Assembly (NCBI GenBank): GCA_963693285.1
Contig: OY848920.1
Coordinates: forward strand, 3,795,135 to 3,859,134
Direction of reading: 5' to 3'
DNA length: 64,000 nt
Source: Xestospongia muta
Taxonomy: Eukaryota > Porifera > Demospongiae > Haplosclerida > Petrosiidae
The position numbers and the translations under genes are program-made. Numbering within the stretch: the first letter of the stretch is position 1; each line of letters begins with the position of its first letter. Under the pieces are notes generated by a model. The model was not told the origin of the DNA, did no database searches, and saw nothing but the letters and a program-made list of their open reading frames with translations. Below, piece after piece: positions 35,555-45,139 of the stretch.

Positions 35555-36300
35555 TTAGTTCTGATATGTTTGTTGGTTGTTTCGGACTGCCAGTACTTTC
35601 TCTGGGTCTGGAGACGCTCCTGAACTGTCTATCACTTGTCCTAGGAATTTAATCTGTCTCTGAGAAAATATACGTTTGTCTTTATTTAGTGTCAGTCCAG
35701 CCTTCCTCAATTTCTGAAGCACGTTCCGAAGATTTTGATCATGTTCTTCTTGAGACTTCCCATATATTAAAATGTCATCTGCTTGGCATACCACTCCTCC
35801 TAGACCACTCAGTATTGTTGACAATGTGACATTGGAAATGCTCAGGTGCTGAGGTGATGCCAAAGGGAAGGCAATTGAAGTGAAACCTTCCAAAGGGTGT
35901 GATAAATGTGATCAATAGTGACGATTTAGTGTCTAATCGGATTTGCCAAACCCCAAATTTGCATCTAGTTTCGTGAAGACTCAAGCTCCTCCCAACTGTT
36001 CAAGTTTTTGTTCCATTGATGGCAATAAGTGTTGTTCTCTTTTCACATTCTCATTCAGTTTGGTCATGTCCATGCAAATGCACATGCTACCATTTTTTTA
36101 GGGACTACTACCATCCACCAGTTTGTGGGCTCGATGACAGGTGATATGACTCCCATTTCCTCCATTCTCAGCAATTCCTGCTTCACTTTGGGCAATAACG
36201 ATATCGCCACTCGTCGAGGTACCAACAATGTATAAGGATGTGCACCTTCTCTTAATTGTGAAACATGTTCTCCTTCCAATTTCCCCAAACCACAAAACAG
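35555..36300 (-). pseudogene. Gypsy reverse transcriptase, broken
   Basis: Fragments in three frames. PRRVAISLLPKVKQELLRME and MGVISPVIEPTNWWMVVVPK form the palm entry. GRFHFNCLPFGITSAPEHFQ forms the finger/palm core. VCQADDILIYG at about 35780 carries the active-site Asp pair (x-x-DD), followed by the LRKAGLTLNKDKRIFSQRQI thumb. Frame changes near 36065, 35890 and 35560. No intact polymerase. Confidence 0.8.
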
Positions 36301-36747
36301 GGTTGGAAACTCTTTCACTGTGTCTATAGTCCCATTCTCAACAACATCTAGTCGTTGGACTAACTTAAGTCTTATAATAGCTTGGCGCCCTAACAAAGGT
36401 GTCTGAAGCGATTTCACAACATAAATTGTCTCCTCTGTAATTCTGTCTTTATATTGCAGTGTTACTAATAAACAGCCAGCCACAGGTAAAACAGCTGAAT
36501 TAGGCCCACCAGGTTGTTTGTCTGGAGGTTGTGACTCAATTATATTTCCGAATTCATGAAGATCAGCTGACAATATCACAGTCACATCTGCTCCTGTGTC
36601 AAGTTTAAATACCATTGGTCTGCCATTAAGAGACACTTGTGTTCTCCATGGCTGCTCATTTTGAGTACCTTCTTGGACCACTCCCAGAAAGGCTGCATCT
36701 ACCTCTGCTGTTTCCTTCGTCTGTATTTCTTTTATCTGTGATGTCAA
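36301..36747 (-). pseudogene. Gypsy aspartic protease region
   Basis: Contains the active-site loop KLDTGADVTVIL with D-T-G at 36592-36600 and a downstream flap-like region (TPLLGRQAIIRL). The frame runs on into RT. Retropepsins are dimers that mature the Gag-Pol polyprotein; here the surrounding gag and RT are broken. Confidence 0.75.
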
Positions 36748-36753
36748 TGTCGG

Positions 36754-37463
36754 ACATACTGCCTCATAATGGCCTGTACGGTGACACCTATGGCAAGTTG
36801 CATACAGAGCTGAGCACTTCTGTTGTTCCTGGTAATCTTTTTTTCCTACTTTCTACACAGTATTCTGTTAGTTTTCTGTCCGATGATTTCTGTGACACTA
36901 TCTTGATACGTGTTTCCTCTTGAAAATCTTTTCTCAGTATCTTTTGTTGTTGCTTTATGGCTTCTCTTTCTCTAGCTGCTTCTGTAGCTTTTGATAGTGT
37001 TATCTCTGAATCCATTTGTAGCTTTTCTGACAGTGCTGGATCATTCAGACCTACAACAATCCTATCCTGAATCATCTCTTCTCTCGATACTCTTCTCTCA
37101 GTGCTCTGCTAACCCGTGCAATGCCGTAATAAAGCTGTCGACCATCTCCTCTTCTCTCTCGTATCTCCTATTGAATTTCGCACGTTCAAATATAATGTTT
37201 CGGCATTTTATGAAGTAGGACTCAAATTTTCCCTTGACCATCTTGTATACCTTCTTCTCCTCCTCTGTCATCCCAAAAGAAGCTAAAATGTCATCTGCTT
37301 CGTCTCCCATTGAGTACACAAATGTGTTTACTTTGTTCTCTTCTGACTTGCTAGCCAGGCCAGATGCTTGCCTGAGTCTTTCGAAATGGCGGATGCATTT
37401 AGGCCAGTTTTCTGGATAATGTATATCAAAACTTTCAGGTGCAGTAACTTAAAAAGTAGCCAT
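36754..37463 (-). pseudogene. Gypsy gag with CCHC zinc knuckle, broken
   Basis: A start ATG lies right after the primer site (37461-37463), but codon 5 is TAA (M-A-T-F-stop). The capsid-like part follows, with ADDILASFGMTEEEKKVYKM and REEEMVDSFITALHGLAEH, then a frame change near 37100 and MIQDRIVVGLNDPALSEKLQ. A zinc knuckle C-x2-C-x4-H-x4-C (CHRCHRTGHYEAVC) is at 36754-36795. Typical Gypsy Gag layout; inactive. Confidence 0.75.
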
Positions 37464-37474
37464 CGCTGCCACCA

Positions 37475-37644
37475 TGTACGATTAGAATGGATCTCTCTTA
37501 ACCAAAGATTATCATGACAAGAAAACAACGAACACGAGGTCCACTTTTTCTCAAGTGACCTCGTATAGTTACATTTATATAATACATAAATGCATAAACA
37601 CAACATTAATATTATTACAGTTCGTAAACCAATACTAATACTCA
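37475..37644 (-). repeat. 5' LTR
   Basis: 170 bp. On the minus strand it starts TGAGTATTAG and ends CTAATCGTACA. Flanked by the target duplication at 37645-37649. Confidence 0.9.
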
Positions 37645-37649
37645 ACTAT

Positions 37650-39350
37650 GGTGTTTTAAATTATGCAAATCTGCAAACATAACATAAATGTATTGTAACG
37701 GAAAATAGTGTGCTCCAGGAGAGGGTGTGGCTTCTTCATTTCCGTTTATCATAGTTACATGTACTTCAAACTCTGATAAGCCCTTCACTAGACATTTCTA
37801 ACACATCAGTTAAGAGGAGGGTATAGCTGGATAGACTAGATGGACTGGTAACTATTACTTGTACATGTACCAATTAATTGGAATCAATGATAAAGTCATT
37901 CATGAGCTAATCCTTTAACAATGAATTAGTCATAATTAAAATAAAATAATAAATCAATGGTATACATTAATTTCCTTTATATTATAGCTGACTATGGAAA
38001 GAGTTGGATTCTGTCTTCTAAAGAAGATAACATCAAGTTTGCTATGTAACATACAACAGAATGGTAAGTCTTAAAAATATCAGATGAAATCAGTCACTGT
38101 TCATATCATATGAGTCATCAAATCAAGTGTATCAGTGCACATAAGGTTAAAAGACATGTAATACACTGTATTGTAATGAAAAAACAAACTAGAAAAACTA
38201 GAAAAGTTTACATATGATTGAATCTACTATATGGTCAATGAAGATGTGCTTTCAGTCTAACTTTAACTAGAACAGTAACTGTGAGTTAAACATATAAGGA
38301 TTACTATCAAGTCAATGTGTGTTTGTGTTATGTTCTATGTGTGTACATGTTACATGTTATGAGATAATCTTGTCAGTCAGACACATCCAAAATACAATAC
38401 AAGTTCATTCTAAATACAAGTACTACATACTATATGTATGTTAAAACTCATTGACACAGTACTGTAATTATTCTAAAATTTTGTCCCTCTAATTTCAAGT
38501 TTGTAAACTTTCTATAATTTATCTTTTTTAATATTCCTTTGTAAAAATAAAGCTCCGTGTGTTTCTAATTTAATCATTTATCTCCTTATTTGGCAAGGTG
38601 TTACAGTGGAGAAGACGGTTATTCAGACATTTGAGAAAGCAAAGAAGACACCATTTTACTGTAATGATTATCATTGTTATTAATCTTAATCTTAATTTTA
38701 ATACCAAATAGTAGATCAGTTTGAAATATTCTCATGACACATGTTCTATTATTCTTCTATTTATTATGATGACTACTGTGTATCTATCATGACTATTCAT
38801 TTTTTCTATTCCTCCTTAAAATATGAAACATACATCAAGACTCCATTTAACATTGTAAAAGTGATAGCGTCTGTACCATATTGGACAAATTGGCTCTTAG
38901 AACTTAGTCTGTTGTCTCTTTGTTTTTAATTAGTTTGTCCATTGTTATTTTGGTACAGTGTATTGACAGTGGCATTAGGTGAGTTCATATTCGATGCAAT
39001 TCAATGAAGCTTACATCTATAAACTGACTTAATTCCATTCAAAAAGGATTGTCAATGACCTTCAAAGTTTGGCATTTTAGGGAAAGGTCAGAGCAAAACA
39101 TGACTGCCTACAAACTGATCACAATTATTCATAACATGTACAAAACATTCCTGTGTTCAAATTATAACTGATACAATCAACATCAAACAACTTTGAAGTG
39201 AATTGAGACTAATTTGATTTTTCAATCACATTCAACTGATGTACATTGTGTGTGAATAATGTTGATACTAACTAAATTGAATACAGTTTACAGTAACAGT
39301 CTGAACACCACTATTAATAACATTAATAACTAAAAAGTTATTACTCTTAC
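37650..39350 (-). other. Gene B intron 2, upstream part
   Basis: AT-rich. A segment at 37985-38110 resembles 2740-2840 of the gene 1 intron (shared 'acaacaaaatggt/acaacagaatggt' and 'aatcagtca'), a trace of gene duplication. A short coding-like plus-strand piece at 38601-38652 (VTVEKTVIQTFEKAKKTP) has no partner exon. Nothing else supported. Confidence 0.4.
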
Positions 39351-39644
39351 CTGTATTAAGATATTGACGTATTAAGTTAGCTGTCTCCTTGCTGTTAACA
39401 ATAAAACCCTCAATAGCAGTTATCACTGTTTCCCAGTTAACAGAGGATGAATGACTAGTTAGAAAGTTGCCAATGACTGCATTGAGATTTTCCTCATTGC
39501 CATTCCAAGTTCGTTTAAAATCATCCAAAGCATGGCGACTTACTTGTAATGATAATCCAATATCATACCAATTCTCTTTGATACCAAACAATAGATTGAA
39601 TAGTTCATATTTTGTAGGAGTTTCCTTTAATATACTGGTAATAT
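39351..39644 (-). CDS. Gene B exon 2: first Death domain
   Basis: 294 nt (98 codons), phase 1 in and out, acceptor TTATCTCAG and donor ACAG|GTAAGAG. It encodes ITSILKETPTKYELFNLLFG, WYDIGLSLQVSRHALDDFKR, a helix NLNAVIGNFLTSHSSS, VNWETVITAIEGFIVNSKET and ANLIRQYLN. It is the closest relative of exon 3 of the same gene. With exon 1 supplying only Met-Ala-Ala and a split Asp codon, the protein starts almost directly with this domain. Confidence 0.75.
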
Positions 39645-40067
39645 CTGAGATAACAACAAAATAACTATTATAATAAACTGTCATAATTATTATAAATTAA
39701 TTAACGTCTTAAAAATTATCATTTTAAATGTATGTGGTATTGATTAAATGTTGACAAATGAAAACTTCAATAATCAATAAATGGACATGTAATTTAATAC
39801 TGAAACTTGGAATATAAAATTGTAATTATATTTATACAATTAACTAGGACATCTACATGTACTACTATTCTTTTACTGTTAATGACGTTTACTGTTTATC
39901 ATTCAATGACTTCATTCACACTGATCTAACAAATTTGTGATTGGGCTATAATAGAATATGTGCCATATATAAAGTGAACATTAACACATCAGGGTGAGGC
40001 TAATTATTAACTAGTAATACATGTACAGTTATCTTTGTTACTGTCTACAATTATAATGATCATTTAC
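39645..40067 (-). other. Gene B intron 1
   Basis: About 420 bp. Its first 200 bp match the DNA upstream of exon 3. No coding segment. Confidence 0.5.
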
Positions 40068-40077
40068 CTGCTGCCAT
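40068..40077 (-). CDS. Gene B exon 1: start codon exon (MAA)
   Basis: ATGGCAGCAG followed by the donor GTAAATG. The 10 nt give Met-Ala-Ala and leave phase 1, which matches exon 2 exactly. No 2A-type leader is visible within the next 4.9 kb upstream, in contrast to gene 1 and the 56-kb pseudogene. The assignment rests on phase, donor and closeness to exon 2; RNA evidence would be decisive. Confidence 0.5.
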
Positions 40078-41602
40078 TTTCATGTAAATATACTCTCTCA
40101 GTACTACTTCACAGTGTGGTCAGGAGTCACCTGACTTGTTAACAAATGTAAGACCAGGCCTGATGTTTGTTAAAGTACCAATTCACAGATCTAAATGATA
40201 CATAATTTATCATTCACTAATTCCAAATGTATGCTTAATTTGTGACCTGATTTGCAATAAGAGACCATTTCTGTTAAAATATTTGTAATGTGATTTTTGA
40301 AAAAGGATCAGCATTAAAACATCTCAAAAACAGTTTTGTATACATACAGCTGCTATGCTTATATAACTGTTAATGGTAACTGCATATATATATATATATA
40401 TATATATACAAACAACAATGATTTCTTTTCATAATCACGTCACAAATGTTTTGACGGAAGACGTCCCTCATTGTGAATCAGGTCACATATAATTAAGTTA
40501 AAATGTTTAGTGATTGCCTATTCTTATAGACTGTTATATTTACAGTTACTACAGTAAGTAACCTCATTTATATTAGGAGTTAGACACAGAATTATCATCA
40601 AGTAATCTTAGGGTAATTACTATAAGTATTACATATATAATCTTGTTTTGGTATACAACGATTATAGTCTTTTTTTTAATTTCCATATTAACTTTAATAT
40701 CCAGATAGACATATGCATACAAGGTGGTCTAGTCATCAGTGAACTTTCTATTTGTACAGTGTCAACTTATAAGACCTTACAGTTTAGGAGTTTAACTACA
40801 TTATCATAAATATTCATTAGGCTTGTTTGCAGGATTTTTCAAGGAGGTTCACATTATAGCATGCTGACAGTATATATATATTCATTAGGTGTACACATAT
40901 AAGCTTTTTTATGAAGTAATGCTGATGTATTATTTATTGATAGACATGGTCAATACATTAAGTACATCAAAATGACTTTCTGTCAACTTGGCATTTTGCA
41001 ATGGCATCTAACAATCTAATTAGACTGCCACACATACAACAATCAATCTAAACAATGTTTGGGTTGGTAAATTTAGTGTTGAGAAAGGAGGCTTCCTATA
41101 AACCTACCAAACATCACCCATGTACTGACCAGTATAATCAACAGCCAATTACATGTAAACTTATTCATGTTTAATCACATTCATCGTTGATTAGATAAAT
41201 GAATTTTACTATGACACATCTAGTGATATCTCCTTGGGTGTCAATACAAGATGTATCATATTACAGTTCAAAATCTAATGAATATTAGTATTTTTTATAT
41301 AGTAATTGAAGATTGGCCTAGGAGAGTCCACTTATTAGTCTATAAATAGTATTTACTAGATACACGAATATGTATATATAACTTCACTTACACACATAAA
41401 GGGCAAAGTCATTTAACCTGACCAGTCTTCTTTAGTCTAGTATATCACACAGACACATTCTGAAGAAGATTTGTAAAATTGAAGCTATTCAATTAAGCAC
41501 ACACAGATATGACCTTATTAATTAGATTGCCTTTAGCCAATATTTGAGTATATAAGATGTATCACTTTATTTGGATGGGATATCATCTTATACAGTTTGC
41601 AC
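40078..41602. other. Region upstream of gene B
   Basis: No gene seen. It contains a (TA)n run at 40385-40407 and, just after it, a GC-richer spot with 'cacgtcacaa' and 'gacggaagacgtccctca' (40436-40470). A gene B promoter should lie in the first few hundred bp, but no element is convincing. Confidence 0.4.
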
Positions 41603-41833
41603 ACTGTAAAAATTAATATTTTATTTTAACAACTAATTTGTACTTTACATGGGTGGATTACTGTGGAATCTAGAATTTTCATGAATTACTCACTGTATAA
41701 TTTGTTGCTTTGTAACAGTATAACATACCAATATATTACACAGTGAGTAATTCACAAAAATTCTACATTCCTTAGCAGTCCATCCATTTCAGATACAAAT
41801 TAGTTGTTAAAATGACAAATCAATTTTTACAGT
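41603..41833. repeat. Inverted-repeat MITE
   Basis: Left arm (about 41603-41698) and right arm (about 41737-41833) are reverse complements over nearly 97 bp, with scattered mismatches. Both ends read ACTGTAAAAATT, with 'ttttaacaactaatttgta' inside and 'gaattactcactgt' next to a loop of about 38 bp. This is the structure of a foldback, non-autonomous DNA element. No clear target duplication. A partial third piece ('gcagtccatccattt') lies at about 41844. Confidence 0.75.
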
Positions 41834-41839
41834 TTGAGA

Positions 41840-42555
41840 CAAAGCAGTCCATCCATTTTTAATATGGGCTTTATTTTATGCAAGCAGACTTTCCTCAGAA
41901 TAAGTGTGACATGGGAACTAAGTGTTCATCTTTGCTTTTAATAAACAATACCCATACAGTCTCGACATACAACATGTACAAGGTAAGATATCAATAGATT
42001 TATACCTTTTTATTTCTTCCAGTAAAACTAGCACAATAATTTACTGCAACTATCTAAAAACTGCAACTTTTATTGAATGAGTGATTACAGCCTCTTTTTG
42101 ACAGTCAAATAGCTAGCGCTGTTGTTTGTTGTACACACCCCAATATATACCAGAAATAACTGCAATTCGTAAAATTAGAAACAATGGAATATTAGGCGAC
42201 CTGTCACGCCGAAAATGGTTCCCGGATCATATATTGCGGTGTTTTTGTCCTTCCCTACTGTTTCTATCAGTAATGACATTCACAAAAAATAGCTCCCACA
42301 GAGTGTAGCGAGACATCACTTCATATATAGTAGTGTATATAATGAAGGTTGTCTGATTAGTTGTCATTCTAGAATCCAATATATAGTGCATATACACTTT
42401 CTCTTATTTACTGTTAGTTTTGTTCTGTATCATGACTGACAGGAAGAATGTATCTGATATTCCCCTAGTAACTAATGATCTAGTAGCTCAAAGTCAGTTT
42501 TGCAGTTATTTATAGATACGATCTTATCTTCCACAAAAGTCTACAGAGAGGCAAT
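41840..42555. other. Non-coding stretch
   Basis: Mostly AT-rich. 42160-42310 is less so and holds an open plus frame without family resemblance. No supported gene. Confidence 0.35.
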
Positions 42556-42559
42556 TCTT

Positions 42560-42896
42560 GAAATTTAATAGAAGTAACTGAACAACTCATTAAAAATGCC
42601 AGACAGAGAAGTTGCTATTTTTCCAAAAAGAGGAATAAAAACGCATTCAATTTCAATGAACAAATTAAAGAGCCTTTGGATGTTGTACAAGCAGTGTTGG
42701 AAAAAGTAATAGCAGCAGACAGCAAAAGAGAAGAAGTTTTAGCTAAAGTTTCTTAGAGTCATTACATGAGTATGACATGACTGAAGTCTATGATTGTGTT
42801 ACTGACACTGGTGTTGTCTGTGATGGTTTAGAACAGTTAGACATTCTGACTTGCACTGCCATGTGTTGTGAAGTGGACAAAGTCCAAATCCTATGA
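42560..42896 (+). pseudogene. Unrecognised decayed coding fragment
   Basis: The plus strand reads EVTEQLIKNARQRSCYFSKK and IKEPLDVVQAVLEKVIAADS, then KREEVLAKVS and TAG. In the next frame it continues ESLHEYDMTEVYDCVTDTGV and VCDGLEQLDILTCTAMCCEV. Strong coding bias and continuity across one frameshift suggest a real former gene, but I cannot name the family. No promoter, partner exon or terminal repeat found. Confidence 0.35.
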
Positions 42897-42899
42897 CAA

Positions 42900-44992
42900 T
42901 ACCAGATACAATAAATGTTAAGGAATGTTTGACATGTGATATTTTATTCTTAACAGACACAGTGAACGAAAGCACATAGTTCTGTTTTGATCTTAATTAA
43001 AGATAGAAAATATATATCACCTTTAATATCAGTTCAAGACCTGTCAGAGTTACTATTTGAATTATTGTCAGAGTTAATATTTGAATTATAATTTTGCTGG
43101 TGGTGACAATTTTTACTAGTCTAGCAAGGTGTGGTAGTGCTAGCTCTTCAATCAGGTCCAGGAACCTTATGGCTGGATATTTGTGTGATGCATCTTTATC
43201 TTATCATTGTCTTTTTCCATTGTTTTAAATTTATTGTTCATTGTTAATTTTGTTGTCATTTGTTGTTTTTATTTGTTTTTATTTGAGCTGTTTCAATAGA
43301 TTTTCTCCTGCTTTATTTAAAGACTAATTTTTTTGCTACAGCTAAGGTTTTCCCTTGAGAAAAAATTATCTATTGGGCAGTGACATTCCTCAAAGTCCAT
43401 TTTTTTTGTTTTGTCCCAGTTCATCATTTTATTTGTATATCAGTTCTGTTTCCAGATAGTATATATTTTGTTAAATACTGTTAGTGTGTGCACAACCAGG
43501 AAAAAACCCAATATTATTACAATTATTAGTGGTGCATGAGTGTGTTTTTGAGATGTGTATTATTTGATAGTTTCATTGTACAAGATACATTGCATGTGAA
43601 ACCACTACCTAGAAGTATAAAAGTAATTGCTGCTCTTATGCAGTATACAGGCAGTAAACTAAAAATAATGAGATGTGATAAGTGATTGTGGTCTGTACTC
43701 ACTATACAGCATTTATTATAGATGAATGTTATCTTTATTTAAAAGAAGATATGATACAATCATATCTCTTAGTATAGTGTCATTAACTAAAAACTCATAA
43801 TATATTTCCCTCTAATAAAGTCAGAAGAACAAAGAAAATGCACTTTACAAGCACTAGCAAATTTAAAGTATTCTGTATTTGTCAACATTCTGGAGCAAGT
43901 TAAATGATACTATGTTGATTACATGATGAATGACATGATATCATATAAGTAGAGTAATCTATTCTCTATTTTCTTTGATATGGCATTCATAAAATTAGTT
44001 CCTAGTGGGCTTATCTGAATATTATGGTTGCAAGAAAATTAATGTAAACTTTTCATATTGGGTACTCTTTTGACTTAGTTAAACTATTCATTTATGTTTA
44101 CCATTAATCATAAAATATTATTATTATTATTAATTGTAACAGTAATCATTACAATTAGTTACATTGTCACCTAATGAATATTATTGAAAACTAATTAACA
44201 AAACAAGTCAGCTAGTTTGGTTACACTATCTACATATCATATTACTTTCTTCATTATGAATCTATTATAAGTGTTTTATTAACAGTAAGTCACAATGTAC
44301 AATTGATACTACTAATACTAATAAAGTACCAGTTCTTTTAAGATATATACAGTTTAGAAAGGTATTGTAACCATTTATCTACTATTATAGTTATTAGTGA
44401 TTCACAAATTGTATAATGCTCAATAACATCAATAGTCCTGTGTTAGACCACTTCTGGTAATGTTTTCTTTGTACAAGTAATAGCAAAAAATCTGGATTGT
44501 TACTTTTTTGAGCAGAAATACAGCATCACTGCAAGTCACTGCAAACAACCCTTTTTGAGGAAAACATGATGAATGTATACAATGTCTAAGGAATATTGAT
44601 ACCAAGTTTATTAATACTAAGTTTTTTGAGTAGGTAGCAACTTTTTCAGAGACAATAATTTGTAAACCCAAAAAATCATCAAACTTAGTGAATACATATC
44701 CTGCATTGATGATAGTAAATGAACATTATATATTTTTCTTGGAGATTGGAAATCATCACCTCAAGATATCCTGCCATTTTTCATCCATTGTATCATGAAT
44801 TCATGATAGATTTCCTGAAAATAAAGTTATCCAGAAATGTGTTTCTGTGTTTGGTTGAACTTAATTCCTGAATGTCTCTAGCAAGAGAATGTAGAGTAAC
44901 TGAAAAAGGTGATGAGTATGTAGCAGGAATCAATGGGGGTCAAGATAGTACAAGTGATACCAAGTGCTAGTGACATAAGACTGTTAAAGGAA
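42900..44992. other. Non-coding stretch before the CACTA-like element
   Basis: AT-rich; no gene supported. At 44874-44970 a short plus frame reads RECRVTEKGDEYVAGINGGQ, faintly like the start of a kringle domain, but with no partner. Confidence 0.35.
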
Positions 44993-45105
44993 CACTGTTA
45001 AAACATGGTGTTACATAAACACCATGGTGTATGTATCTTACACTATATTGGTGTGTTCACACTGCACCATGTGTTACCCATACACTAACTAAGTGTTAAT
45101 TTGTA
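44993..45105. repeat. Left terminal and subterminal repeats
   Basis: The terminus CACTGTTAAAACATGGTG is followed by ACACC, GGTGT, ACACT and GTGTT words roughly every 10-15 bp to about 45105. Pairs with 50440-50547. Confidence 0.6.
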
Positions 45106-45139
45106 AATGGTGAAATATTACAACAAGGTTATACAACTA

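Larger units (their letters stand above)
33558..37649 (-). mobile_element. Ty3/Gypsy-type LTR retrotransposon in gene B intron 2
   Basis: A complete but dead element, read on the minus strand. LTRs are 33563-33732 and 37475-37644, both 170 bp and highly similar, starting TG and ending CA. A 5-bp target duplication reads ACTAT on the plus strand at 33558-33562 and 37645-37649. A polypurine tract (AAAAGGGGGAGA, minus strand) abuts the 3' LTR at 33733, and a possible primer site TGGTGGCAGCGATG abuts the 5' LTR at 37474; the tRNA was not identified. Gene order gag-protease-RT-RNase H-integrase is that of Gypsy elements; no env-like frame. The reading frames are broken in several places, so it cannot move by itself. 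It lies in the same direction as gene B. Confidence 0.9.

Noticed and set aside
40385..40407. (TA)n run as an origin or regulatory site
   Set aside because: Plain microsatellite; similar runs occur at 27870, 48840 and 8213 without shared context.
44874..44970. Kringle-like start (RECRVTEKGDEYV)
   Set aside because: Only about 20 residues, too few conserved positions, no downstream continuation or splice partner.
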